Assembly: GCF_000620305.1 (NCBI RefSeq)
Contig: NZ_KK211100.1
Span: 300,467 to 364,466, forward strand
Direction: 5' to 3'
DNA: 64,000 bases
From: Desulfitibacter alkalitolerans DSM 16504
Lineage (GTDB): Bacteria > Bacillota > DSM-16504 > Desulfitibacterales > Desulfitibacteraceae
In this document: positions 1-7,719 of the stretch, in pieces
Position numbering within the stretch: the stretch's first letter is position 1
Layout: each line of letters starts with the position of its first letter
Made by a program: the position numbers and the translations under genes
The notes under the pieces: generated by a model
The model's database searches: none
What the model saw: only the letters and a program-made list of their open reading frames with translations
Told to the model about the DNA's origin: nothing

Positions 1-891
1 TGTTATTTTTAAACTCATTTCAATACATCCATCAGGGTACTCTAACTTATAAGATACACCCTGGCCTCCAACATCAATGTTTTTTGCAGTAAAGTCACAA
101 TCTCCACCTGTACCATATGTGTAAACAGGCACTTGAGATCTGCTTTTAAAATACTCGTAGTATTGGTCGTCCCTATTAATAACTGCATACTGGGGTCTAT
201 CCTTTTTATCCCTTCCCAGCATTTCAAAAAGCTGTCCCTTTGCTTCTTTATAAGCATTTAAATCTTTATGAAAATCCATATGATCCTGTGACAAATTTGT
301 ATATACCCCTACATCAAAGGAGCTTTCCTTTACCCTCTTTAGATCTAAAGCATGAGATGATACCTCCATAACTCCATATGAAACATTTTCTTTTAGCATT
401 TCATGAAACATCTGCTGCAGGTCCACTGCCTCAGGTGTTGTTCTATTAGCTGGAAGACTTTTATCACCAATCATATTACCAATGGTACCAATTAAGCCCA
501 CCTTGTGTTCCTTTTCAAGAATGTACTTGATTAAATACGTTGTGGTTGTCTTGCCGTTTGTACCTGTAACACCAATTAAGCCTAATTTTTTTGATGGATA
601 ATCATAAAAGTGGGCTGCCAGTGCTGCCATGGCATCCCTTGTATCCTTAACCTTTATTTGAGGTACATCCAACCCATCAAGATATCTTTCCACTAACAGA
701 ACTGATGCTCCCTGCCCAATGGCTTTGGCAGCATATAAATGCCCATCGGTTTTAAATCCAGGAACACAAATAAATAAGTCTCCAGGCATTACATATCTAG
801 AATCATATTTTATACCTTTTATAGCTATTTGGTCTATAGGGCGAGATACTTCATATGAGTGTAAAGGTGTTAAAATATCCTGCAATTTCAC
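1..891 (-). CDS. murE: UDP-MurNAc-tripeptide synthetase MurE (partial, C-terminus outside window)
   Basis: Cytoplasmic Mur ligase that adds the third amino acid to UDP-MurNAc-L-Ala-D-Glu during peptidoglycan precursor synthesis. The first 297 codons are present; the rest lies beyond base 1. The GTG start at 889-891 has an AAGGAG site at 900-905. The N-terminal substrate domain carries the KYDSR motif, the ATP loop GTNGKTT lies at residues 110-116, and the central-domain EVSSHAL motif at about 176-182, in the order typical of MurE. It lies 61 bp downstream of the SpoVD/PBP gene, the standard mra/mur cluster order. The position that decides between diaminopimelate and lysine is in the missing part. 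Confidence 0.95.
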   Translation of the reverse strand, partial: MKLQDILTPLHSYEVSRPIDQIAIKGIKYDSRYVMPGDLFICVPGFKTDGHLYAAKAIGQGASVLLVERYLDGLDVPQIKVKDTRDAMAALAAHFYDYPSKKLGLIGVTGTNGKTTTTYLIKYILEKEHKVGLIGTIGNMIGDKSLPANRTTPEAVDLQQMFHEMLKENVSYGVMEVSSHALDLKRVKESSFDVGVYTNLSQDHMDFHKDLNAYKEAKGQLFEMLGRDKKDRPQYAVINRDDQYYEYFKSRSQVPVYTYGTGGDCDFTAKNIDVGGQGVSYKLEYPDGCIEMSLKIT

Positions 892-952
892 CAAATCAAC
901 TCCTTACTACATCTTATTACTAAATTAACCTAAATATAAAAATTTTAACCCA

Positions 953-3061
953 TCATTCTTTGAAAATAACCTTTACTTCCATGCCTGGCTCAAGCACGGA
1001 ATTTGGTTTTGGATTCTGATCCACTGCCCAGCCGCTACCTTCTGGTATAATCTTTAGACCCATGGCTTCCAATAAACTTGCTGCTTGATAAATTCTATAT
1101 CCGGACAAATCGGGAACCTTAATTGTGTCGGCAGTTTCTCCTTCCTCTAAATGGATAATAACTTTAGTACCAGGTTTCACCTTGGCCAATGGTGTAGGGT
1201 TTTGATCCTTTACTACTGTTCCACTTCCTCTAAAATCTACAATTAACCCAAGACTTCTTAAAGCATGTTCTGCTTTATCTATACTCAAACCAGTTAAATC
1301 AGGTACAGATACCGGCTGTAAATCACGCTGCTTTTTTTCATCGGGGTTATATTGTGGTGCAACACCTAGATAATGCAAGCTGTCCTCAACTACCCTTTTA
1401 AAAATTGGAGCTGCAACAGTACCGCCATAATAAGGATAACCCTGGGGTTCATCAACTATAACTAGTGCAACTAATCTAGGATCATCCACTGGGGCTACAC
1501 CAAGAAAAGATGCAACATACCTTCCCTGCATATAACCACCAACCCCAGCCTTTTGAGCAGTACCTGTTTTTCCTCCTACTCTGTAGCCCTCTATATAAGC
1601 ATTTCTACCTGTTCCTTCACTAACTACCTCTTCCAGTATATGCAGGGTCTCCTGGGCTGTTTTCTTAGAGATTATTTGCTTAATTGCCTCTGGTTCAACC
1701 TTTTTAACAAGGCTTCCATCCTTATCAATTATTTCTCGAACAAGATGAGGTTTTAATAAGACTCCATCATTTGCAATGGCAGACATTGCAGATGCCAATT
1801 GAATAGGGGTAACTGCAATCCCCTGCCCAATAGATATTGTGGCAATGTTGACAGGTTTAAGGTTCTTTTCTTGTATCATTATACCTCTTGCTTCACCTGG
1901 TAGATCAAGGCCAGTTGCACTTCCAAATCCAAAATCTCTAATATAGCTGTAGAAAATACCTTTTTGCTTATCCTCCAGCCTGAGACCCAGCTTAATAAAA
2001 ACCGGGTTGCAGGAGTTTTGTACACCTACCGAGAAGGTCTGAGTTCCATGGGGGTTGTGGGAACGCCAGCATTTTATTGTTTCACTACCCACCTTTACCG
2101 AACCGGTACATGTAAATGTTTCATTTTGGCCAACTAGGCCCTCCTCTAAGACCGCAGCAGTGGTAATAACCTTAAAGGTGGAACCTGGTTCATAACTGTT
2201 TGAGACAGCAATATTTCTCCAATTTTCTTGGGGATATTTATTAAAAAAGTTAGGATCATAGGTGGGTCTGCTTGCTAACGCTAGAATTTCTCCGGATTGA
2301 GGGTCCATTACCACTATGGTGGCACTCTTTGGATTTGTAGGGCTATTCATTAAAAGGTCTAATTCTCTTTCTGCAATAAATTGTATAGTCTCGTCAATTG
2401 TGAGAACCAGGTTATGTCCATCTACTGGTGGTTTATAATTATGCATGGCATGGGGAATCTCTCTGCCAGCTGCATCAAATTCAATAACAATGGCACCTCT
2501 TTTTCCCTTTAATTCCTCATCATATACAACTTCAATTCCTTCCAAACCTTGATTATCTATACCTGCAAAGCCCAAAACATGGGCGGCCAAATGATCGTTT
2601 GGGTAAAACCTTTGGCTCTCCTCTGCAACATTAATACCAGGCAGATCTAGCTCGCGTACAGCAGCAGCTTTGTCAAAATCTACTTTACGAACAATATACT
2701 CAAACCACGAACCTTTTTTAGTGATGCGGTTATAAATGCTTTCATAGGGTATGTCTAAGATTTTTGAAAGCTCCCCAGCAATTTCTTCAGCCATACCACT
2801 TCTGTTAACCTGAGGCGGAATAGCATAAATATAATCTGAACTTACACTAATGGCCAGTTCCCTCATGTTTCTGTCATAGATGGTCCCCCTTTTAGGCTCC
2901 ACGGGAACCTCCCGCATGCGATTATCCAGAGCTTGAAGCTGCAGCTCGTCACCCTTGACAAATTGAATCCAGACAAGTCTTAAGCTTAAAAAAAAGAAAG
3001 CTGCAAAGAATAGTAAAAATACCTTTGCAATCCTTTTTTTCATAACTACATTTCCTGTCAT
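953..3061 (-). CDS. Class B penicillin-binding protein, SpoVD/PBP2 type, with two PASTA domains
   Basis: Membrane-anchored transpeptidase that cross-links peptidoglycan, either in division (FtsI/PBP2B role) or in spore cortex synthesis (SpoVD role). There is an N-terminal membrane segment at about residues 8-28, a PBP dimerisation domain, then the transpeptidase domain with STFK at 294-297, SCN at 350-352 and KTG at 498-500. Two C-terminal PASTA repeats follow (about 585-641 and 649-702). I chose the ATG at 3061, which has an AAAGGGGA site; the longer frame to 3130 would overlap ftsL. Sequence alone does not decide between the division and sporulation roles; Clostridia often have both paralogues in this cluster, and only one is seen here. 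Confidence 0.93.
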   Translation of the reverse strand: MTGNVVMKKRIAKVFLLFFAAFFFLSLRLVWIQFVKGDELQLQALDNRMREVPVEPKRGTIYDRNMRELAISVSSDYIYAIPPQVNRSGMAEEIAGELSKILDIPYESIYNRITKKGSWFEYIVRKVDFDKAAAVRELDLPGINVAEESQRFYPNDHLAAHVLGFAGIDNQGLEGIEVVYDEELKGKRGAIVIEFDAAGREIPHAMHNYKPPVDGHNLVLTIDETIQFIAERELDLLMNSPTNPKSATIVVMDPQSGEILALASRPTYDPNFFNKYPQENWRNIAVSNSYEPGSTFKVITTAAVLEEGLVGQNETFTCTGSVKVGSETIKCWRSHNPHGTQTFSVGVQNSCNPVFIKLGLRLEDKQKGIFYSYIRDFGFGSATGLDLPGEARGIMIQEKNLKPVNIATISIGQGIAVTPIQLASAMSAIANDGVLLKPHLVREIIDKDGSLVKKVEPEAIKQIISKKTAQETLHILEEVVSEGTGRNAYIEGYRVGGKTGTAQKAGVGGYMQGRYVASFLGVAPVDDPRLVALVIVDEPQGYPYYGGTVAAPIFKRVVEDSLHYLGVAPQYNPDEKKQRDLQPVSVPDLTGLSIDKAEHALRSLGLIVDFRGSGTVVKDQNPTPLAKVKPGTKVIIHLEEGETADTIKVPDLSGYRIYQAASLLEAMGLKIIPEGSGWAVDQNPKPNSVLEPGMEVKVIFKE

Positions 3062-3086
3062 TAACTTTTCCCCTTTTCGTTGTATA

Positions 3087-3602
3087 CTAGTGTTTACCAG
3101 TAACAGCCCAGCCACTAAAAACATTTGCAATTGCAGTCATCAGGGAAACAGAAGAGTTATTATCTTCCATATTCATGCCTCTATTTTCAGAAGGTTTATG
3201 TAACGCCAATAGAGCATCTGCCGTGGAAATTTCTTCAACAGTAACCATTTTTAAATTCTCAAATTGCGGTTTCTCCATTCCCAATTCTGTTATTGCAATT
3301 GTCTCAATATTTTCAAGGGCAAGTAATCTTGTCTTTTCTAATTGTAACCGTTCGTTATTTATTTGCAAAGAATTTAATTCCCTTTTAATTGTATTTAATT
3401 CTTGACCCTTGGCACTAACGTGGGCGGCTAAAGACGTAAGTGCAAGCCCCATGATAAAAGATATTAACGTTAAGGAACACATTACAAGTTTTACTTTTGT
3501 AGAACTTTTAATGAGTTTAGCTTTTTTGTGTTCTTTATTTTCTCTGTTTACCTCTAAAGTCTCAACGGTAGTATATTCCCTTATCTTCGGAGCTACTATC
3601 AA
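3087..3602 (-). CDS. ftsL: Cell division protein FtsL-like
   Basis: Small bitopic septum protein expected to act with FtsB/DivIC and the class B PBP. A basic cytoplasmic N-terminus of about 40 residues is followed by one membrane segment (about 40-60) and a coiled coil (about 65-95) containing a LNSLQINNERLQLEKTR-type heptad run. The C-terminal tail of about 60 residues is longer than in many FtsL proteins. A TTG at 3609-3611 directly abuts the AGGGGAGG site, so the next in-frame TTG at 3600-3602, 9 nt from the site, is the likely start (171 aa). It sits between rsmH and the PBP gene, the conserved position of ftsL. Confidence 0.85.
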   Translation of the reverse strand: MIVAPKIREYTTVETLEVNRENKEHKKAKLIKSSTKVKLVMCSLTLISFIMGLALTSLAAHVSAKGQELNTIKRELNSLQINNERLQLEKTRLLALENIETIAITELGMEKPQFENLKMVTVEEISTADALLALHKPSENRGMNMEDNNSSVSLMTAIANVFSGWAVTGKH

Positions 3603-3633
3603 ACTATTCAACCTCCCCTGTTTTTATGCCTGG

Positions 3634-4569
3634 TTACAGCTTTTCAGCTATTCTTAATCTGGCACTTTTTGCCCTGGAGTTCTCTCTCAGATCTTTTTCT
3701 GAAGCAGTTATAGACTTCTTATTGACAATTTTAACCTTTGGCTTCTTATTACAAATGCATACCGGCAGCTTTGGCGGACAAACACATGTTGATGCTAAAC
3801 CCTTGAAGGTGTTTTTAACAATACGGTCCTCCAGGGAGTGAAAGGAAATTATTGCTAATCTGCCCCCTGGATGCAATATATCCACAAAGTCCTTTATTGC
3901 TTCTTCAAGGTCTTCTAACTCCTTATTCGTAGCAATTCTTAATGCTTGAAATGTTCTTTTAGCCAAATGTGAATTTACCTCTCTAGCTTTTCTGGGTATG
4001 GCCTTTTCAATAATGGATACTAATTGCTGTGTAGTTGCAATCTCTCTTTCCTCTCTATACTTCGCAATAAAGTCTGCGATCCTTGCAGCCCAACGCTCTT
4101 CACCATACTCTTTAATTATCCTTGCCAGTTCCTCCCTGCTTGCATTGTTCACAAGTTCTCTGGCAGTAGTTACATCCTGTGTATTCATTCGCATATCAAG
4201 AGGACCATCCTGCATATAAGAAAATCCTCTCAATCTGTTATCAATCTGGAAGGAGGAAACCCCAAGGTCAATTAAGGCCCCGTGAACTTTAGTCCATCCC
4301 TTCATATAGAAAATCTTTTTGATATTTTTAAAGTCGTCATGGACAAAAGTGACCCGATCCCCATATTCCTGTAGTCGTTTCTCAGCTGCAGCAAGTGCTT
4401 CCATATCTCTATCAATACCCATTAGCCTTCCCTCTGGTGAGGATTTTTTTAACATGTAATAACTGTGTCCTCCGCCGCCTACAGTACCATCAACTAGGTC
4501 CCAACCAGCCTGAATTTCCAATCCTTCAACAACTTCATTTAACAAAACTGGCTGATGATAAAATTCCAA
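3634..4569 (-). CDS. rsmH: 16S rRNA (cytosine-1402-N4)-methyltransferase RsmH
   Basis: SAM-dependent methyltransferase that modifies C1402 in the decoding centre of 16S rRNA. At 311 aa it has the family length. It opens with the HQPVLLNEV signature, the SAM-binding glycine-rich motif DGTVGGGGHS follows at about residues 27-36, and a FHSLEDR motif lies near 245. A Cys-rich stretch (CVCPPKLPVCICNK) lies near the C-terminus, as in many Firmicutes members. The start is TTG at 4567-4569 with AGGAGG 8 nt upstream. It lies 12 bp after mraZ, so the two are surely cotranscribed. Confidence 0.97.
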   Translation of the reverse strand: MEFYHQPVLLNEVVEGLEIQAGWDLVDGTVGGGGHSYYMLKKSSPEGRLMGIDRDMEALAAAEKRLQEYGDRVTFVHDDFKNIKKIFYMKGWTKVHGALIDLGVSSFQIDNRLRGFSYMQDGPLDMRMNTQDVTTARELVNNASREELARIIKEYGEERWAARIADFIAKYREEREIATTQQLVSIIEKAIPRKAREVNSHLAKRTFQALRIATNKELEDLEEAIKDFVDILHPGGRLAIISFHSLEDRIVKNTFKGLASTCVCPPKLPVCICNKKPKVKIVNKKSITASEKDLRENSRAKSARLRIAEKL

Positions 4570-4581
4570 TTTTTGTTCCTC

Positions 4582-5019
4582 CTAAATATTTATATCAATA
4601 TCTTGAAGTTTTTCAGCAATTCCTTCATAATCCATTTCTTCATTCTGACTGTAGCTTTCCCAAACTTCTTTGGACCAAATCTCTATTCGTGAAGAAACAC
4701 CTATTATTACAACATCCTTATCGAGCTTTGCATATTCCCTCAAATTAGATGGCAGAAGTATTCTGCCTTGCTTGTCAAGCTCACATTCATTAGCACCAGA
4801 AAAGAAAAATCTGACAAAGGCCCTTGCATCGGCCTTAGTAAATGGTAGATTTTTTAACTTTTTTTCTATAACAAGCCATTCCTCCATGGGATAAACAAAC
4901 AGACAATTATCCAAACCCTTTGTGATAACAAAGTTTTGGCCCAATCCATCACGAAATTTAGAAGGAACTATTAACCTGCCCTTTGGGTCAAGGGAATGTT
5001 GATATTCTCCCATGAACAT
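4582..5019 (-). CDS. mraZ: Transcriptional regulator MraZ
   Basis: DNA-binding protein of the AbrB-like fold that controls the mra/dcw cell-wall and division cluster, usually by repressing its own promoter. The 145 aa carry two copies of the family motif: [13 protein letters not shown] near residue 11 and [13 protein letters not shown] near residue 82. It is the first gene of the cluster. The ATG at 5017-5019 has a GGGGTGAG site. Direct GTGG repeats just upstream (5051-5075) look like its own operator. Confidence 0.97.
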   Translation of the reverse strand: MFMGEYQHSLDPKGRLIVPSKFRDGLGQNFVITKGLDNCLFVYPMEEWLVIEKKLKNLPFTKADARAFVRFFFSGANECELDKQGRILLPSNLREYAKLDKDVVIIGVSSRIEIWSKEVWESYSQNEEMDYEGIAEKLQDIDINI

Positions 5020-5029
5020 GCTTGCTCAC

Positions 5030-5075
5030 CCCACTTTGTGGGTAAATCGCCCCACATACTACCACTTTCAACCAC
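5030..5075 (-). promoter_or_regulatory. Predicted MraZ box: three GTGG direct repeats plus an inverted repeat over the mraZ ribosome binding site
   Basis: Read on the minus strand, GTGGT, GTGGT and GTGGG start at 5075, 5065 and 5055, an exact 10-bp period. The known MraZ target is a set of TGGG-type direct repeats about one helical turn apart upstream of mraZ. A further CCCAC-AAA-GTGGG inverted repeat at 5042-5030 overlaps the ribosome binding site. The repeats are seen directly; the operator role is inferred from family knowledge and position. Confidence 0.7.
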
Positions 5076-5107
5076 CTATTCGCTCTTTATACTTAAAAAT
5101 CCTTCTT

Positions 5108-5137
5108 TTTATAAATTCATTATTTGCTTTTTTTCAA
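5108..5137 (-). promoter_or_regulatory. Candidate sigma-A promoter of the mra cluster
   Basis: On the minus strand TTGAAA (5132-5137) is separated by 18 nt from TATAAA (5108-5113). Initiation would fall about 25 bp before the GTGG repeats, placing the MraZ box in the early transcribed region. A second TATAAA at 5086-5091 is a possible alternative -10. Confidence 0.45.
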
Positions 5138-5159
5138 AATTAGGACTTTGGTCTCAGAT

Positions 5160-5190
5160 AAAAAAAAAGGAAACCAGTAATTTGGTCTCC
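5160..5190 (-). terminator. Rho-independent terminator between the 49-aa gene and mraZ
   Basis: An 8-bp stem (5183-5190 pairing with 5169-5176, one mismatch) is followed on the minus strand by nine consecutive U residues (5168-5160). It insulates mraZ from the transcript of the small gene at 5319-5468. Confidence 0.8.
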
Positions 5191-5223
5191 TCAACTTATA
5201 CTTTCTGATTGTGTAAAACAAAA

Positions 5224-5288
5224 CTTGGCTTGCGCCAGTAATTCTAGCATTTTTAATGCGTAGAAATACCAGTCCTGTGGGCGCCAAG
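5224..5288 (-). other. Long imperfect hairpin, possible structured RNA or terminator
   Basis: A 65-bp imperfect inverted repeat: the ends CTTGGC...GCGCC and GGCGCCAAG pair, and an inner stem TTCTAGCAT/ATGC(g)TAGAA closes a short loop. On the minus strand it is followed by TTTTGTTTT, so it could terminate the small gene upstream; a second terminator lies 35 bp further on. It matches no RNA family I can recall. Confidence 0.5.
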
Positions 5289-5318
5289 TCTTTTTAAATA
5301 TTTTAAAGAGCTTAAAAT

Positions 5319-5468
5319 TTAGTTTCTTTCTGTATCATAATAAAAATCTACTGCGTTAAATTTTAATAAGTCTGTATTGACAATGCCCTTTCTTTGGATA
5401 TATTTGCTTCCTATACCTCCAACAGGTGTAAATTGATTATATCTTTTTAAAGCTTTATTCCTAATCAT
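5319..5468 (-). CDS. Hypothetical 49-aa basic microprotein
   Basis: Short frame of ATG plus 48 codons with AGGAGG 9 nt upstream. The product starts MIRNKALKRYN and ends in DFYYDTERN; it has a basic N-terminal third, a Gly-rich VGGIGSKY segment and an acidic aromatic tail. No membrane segment, cysteine pair or known domain is visible. Support for it being real: a strong ribosome binding site, its own downstream terminators (5224-5288 and 5160-5190), and a leader hairpin that would mask the binding site. It could be a leader peptide, a small regulator or a spore-associated peptide; I assign no function. Confidence 0.55.
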   Translation of the reverse strand: MIRNKALKRYNQFTPVGGIGSKYIQRKGIVNTDLLKFNAVDFYYDTERN

Positions 5469-5474
5469 AATAAA

Positions 5475-5508
5475 ACACCTCCTAGTTTAGTATCTCATTT
5501 GGAGGTGT
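5475..5508 (-). promoter_or_regulatory. Hairpin sequestering the Shine-Dalgarno of the 49-aa gene
   Basis: A perfect 8-bp inverted repeat, ACACCTCC (5508-5501 read on the minus strand) and GGAGGTGT (5482-5475), with an 18-nt loop. The second arm is the ribosome binding site of the gene at 5319-5468 and is followed by UUUU. It could act as translational masking or as a weak terminator of the membrane-protein gene that ends at 5523. Confidence 0.55.
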
Positions 5509-5522
5509 AAATTATTTTCAGT

Positions 5523-6080
5523 TTATCTTTTTTTGTAGATAAAATATACTATGGCTAATGCGCCAATCAACACTACAGCCATGGGAATACCCATGAGTTC
5601 CACTACTGTATAAAATCCCATTGATGCAAGGGTTACCAGTATACCAGCAATAATCATACCCAAGGTAATAGCTGGTAAGGCCATTTTAAAGGGTATTCCA
5701 AAAAGAAAAGCTGCTATGCTGCCTGACCAGATGCCAGTTAGAGGCAATGGTACCGAAACTATTAGCATTAATCCTAAAGCCTCGTACTTTTGCAGCTTGG
5801 CACTCTTGGCCCGAGTTCTTGAAAGCACCCACTGGACCAATCTTTTTGAATGGTCATATTTATTTAATGTGTTAATCACAAGGGGCAGCCATAGAAGCAG
5901 TGGTATAACAGGAATAAAGTTGCCCAAAAGAGCATAAAACAATGCAGTCATAGGCTCCATTCCAAGAGCTATAGCTATGGGTATTGTAGCCCTAAGTTCG
6001 GTTACTGGTACTGCTGACAGAATCATTACCTGGGCCTCTATGGGTAAGTCTTTTAATATATCCAGCATTTTTTGTCCCAT
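5523..6080 (-). CDS. Small multidrug-export-like integral membrane protein (COG2426 type)
   Basis: Hydrophobic protein of 185 aa with about five membrane segments. It has the N-terminal VTELRATIPIAIALGM motif and a central GNFIPVIPLLLWLP motif typical of the putative small multidrug export family, whose function is not well established. A charged cytosolic loop (about residues 75-98) separates the two hydrophobic halves. The start is ATG at 6080 with AAGGTG 7 nt upstream. Gene context gives no substrate clue. Confidence 0.75.
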   Translation of the reverse strand: MGQKMLDILKDLPIEAQVMILSAVPVTELRATIPIAIALGMEPMTALFYALLGNFIPVIPLLLWLPLVINTLNKYDHSKRLVQWVLSRTRAKSAKLQKYEALGLMLIVSVPLPLTGIWSGSIAAFLFGIPFKMALPAITLGMIIAGILVTLASMGFYTVVELMGIPMAVVLIGALAIVYFIYKKR

Positions 6081-6120
6081 TTCATTTCACCTTTATTAAA
6101 CCTAAGCTTTTATACCTTCA

Positions 6121-6858
6121 CTATAGATTTCCACATACAGGGCAGTTTATATTTCTCTCCACTTTAAACTCATTAAAGGTAAGTTCCAGTCCATCAAATA
6201 CAAGAAGTCTATTAGCAAGGGTGTTACCCAATCCAAGAATAAGCTTTATGACTTCCATTGCTTGAATGGTACCTAGAATTCCTGGCAGGCAGCCTACTAA
6301 ACCTATTTCTCCCTTATTCTCATTAGGGATTGAGGGGAAAATACATCTGTAGCATGGAGATTTGCCAGGTATAATGGTAGTAGCTAAACCTTCCCATCCT
6401 GATACACCAGCCTCAACCAGGGGCTTCTTTAATGCCACACAGGCTTCATTAACAAGATACCTGGAAGATAAATTATCCAAAGCAGTTACAATTATATCAT
6501 ACTCTGAAATCAAAGGATTACTGTTTTTTTCTGTCATTCTAAAGGGGTATTCAACTAGCCTGGTCTGAGGATTAAGCTTTTCAAGAGTCCCTTTGGCAGA
6601 GTGAGCTTTGTTTATGCCTAGTCTATCTGTATTATGGAGTATCTGTCTCTGCAGATTGGACAAGTCTACATTGTCTGAATCTACAATGCCAAGGGTTCCT
6701 ACACCCATGGCTGTTAAATAGTAAAGAACCGGTGATCCAAGGCCACCTGCACCAACAACAAGTACTCTAGCTGCCTTGAGTTTTAATTGGCCTTTTTCTC
6801 CTATTTCAGGCATAATTAATTGTCTTCTGTATCTAAGCCTCTCATCATCATTAAACAT
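6121..6858 (-). CDS. ThiF/MoeB/HesA-family adenylyltransferase
   Basis: E1-like enzyme that adenylates the C-terminal glycine of a small sulfur-carrier protein (MoaD or ThiS type). The 245 aa open with RYRRQLIMPEIG, then carry a Rossmann GAGGLGSP motif near residue 36, the family R in LQRQILH, a CYRC pair and a C-terminal CPVC pair for the structural zinc, and a Cys in VGCLPGI at the usual position of the active-site cysteine. MoeB and ThiF cannot be separated by sequence here and no carrier-protein gene is adjacent. FdhD, at 23.8 kb, suggests molybdopterin enzymes exist in this organism. Confidence 0.88.
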   Translation of the reverse strand: MFNDDERLRYRRQLIMPEIGEKGQLKLKAARVLVVGAGGLGSPVLYYLTAMGVGTLGIVDSDNVDLSNLQRQILHNTDRLGINKAHSAKGTLEKLNPQTRLVEYPFRMTEKNSNPLISEYDIIVTALDNLSSRYLVNEACVALKKPLVEAGVSGWEGLATTIIPGKSPCYRCIFPSIPNENKGEIGLVGCLPGILGTIQAMEVIKLILGLGNTLANRLLVFDGLELTFNEFKVERNINCPVCGNL

Positions 6859-6954
6859 AATACGGCCTCCTCGCTGCTTTTATTTTAAATTATACTTTAT
6901 ATAATAGAATAATGGTAACCTTTTAGCCACAAGCAAGTGTTTTATAACGCAAGA

Positions 6955-6975
6955 AACGCACCATGCAGGTGCGTT
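6955..6975 (-). terminator. Hairpin terminator after the TPR gene
   Basis: A perfect 8-bp stem AACGCACC/GGTGCGTT with a 5-nt loop begins at the stop codon of the TPR-protein gene. The run of U after it on the minus strand is poor, so termination strength is uncertain. Confidence 0.5.
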
Positions 6976-7627
6976 AATTTGATGTTTTTTCGCTTTCAGC
7001 CTCAAGAGCTTCAATCATTTGTTTTGCAAAACCAGCAAATACCTCCAACTGCTCTTTTGCATCATCATTAATGTCTTGTTCAAGTGCCTTTTCAAATTGT
7101 GTCAATGCACCTTTAAAGTCTCCCTTGCTATTCATTAAATAAACACCATAGTTTGCAAGGGTATTAACATTTCCTTCATCTAATATAAGGGCCTTTTCGA
7201 AGTTTTCTTGGGCCAAGTCATCATGCCCTGCAGTATATGCTACCACTGCAACTTGTGTGATTAAACCAACCTCCTCTGGGTTAAGCTCCAAGAGCTTAAG
7301 ATAATACCCTAGGGAATTATTCATTTCTTGTTTCTGTTTTTCAGCATCTTCATGTAAATTTGCTAAATGCCAGTGTATTTCAGCTAAGGCACCTAAGGTT
7401 TCCTGGTCTTTTGAATCTTTTTCTAGCTTGGCGGAATACTCCTCAAGCAGACCTTCAAAGAAGGATATTTGCTCTTCTCTTGAAAGATTTGGATCAACTG
7501 CTGTCGGAGGCTGCTGTCCTCCCAAACCCATTAACGTAACAGACCCAACTAGACCAATAGATAATATAATGACCAGAACAATCATTGGTCCCCTCATTTT
7601 CTTTACTTTCCTTAGCTTCCTCATCAT
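6974..7627 (-). CDS. Membrane-anchored TPR-repeat protein
   Basis: A basic N-terminus (RKLRKVKKMR) and one membrane segment at about residues 14-36 are followed by a soluble region with TPR-like helical repeats at about 75-190. One of these, NPEEVGLITQVAVVAYTAG followed by DDLAQENFEKAL, shows the alanine/small-residue pattern of the fold. TPR proteins mediate protein-protein contacts, and the topology predicts an extracytoplasmic scaffold. The ATG at 7627 has AGGAGG 8 nt upstream. The adjacent genes (ThiF-like, VWA/MoxR) do not reveal a partner. Confidence 0.75.
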   Translation of the reverse strand: MMRKLRKVKKMRGPMIVLVIILSIGLVGSVTLMGLGGQQPPTAVDPNLSREEQISFFEGLLEEYSAKLEKDSKDQETLGALAEIHWHLANLHEDAEKQKQEMNNSLGYYLKLLELNPEEVGLITQVAVVAYTAGHDDLAQENFEKALILDEGNVNTLANYGVYLMNSKGDFKGALTQFEKALEQDINDDAKEQLEVFAGFAKQMIEALEAESEKTSN

Positions 7628-7719
7628 ATATATCGCCTCCTATAGTCTCCAAGAAAACTACATAATTAAGCTTATTACACAGACCGCCCCATGTCAATAT
7701 TAAATTAATGGTCCTAAAT

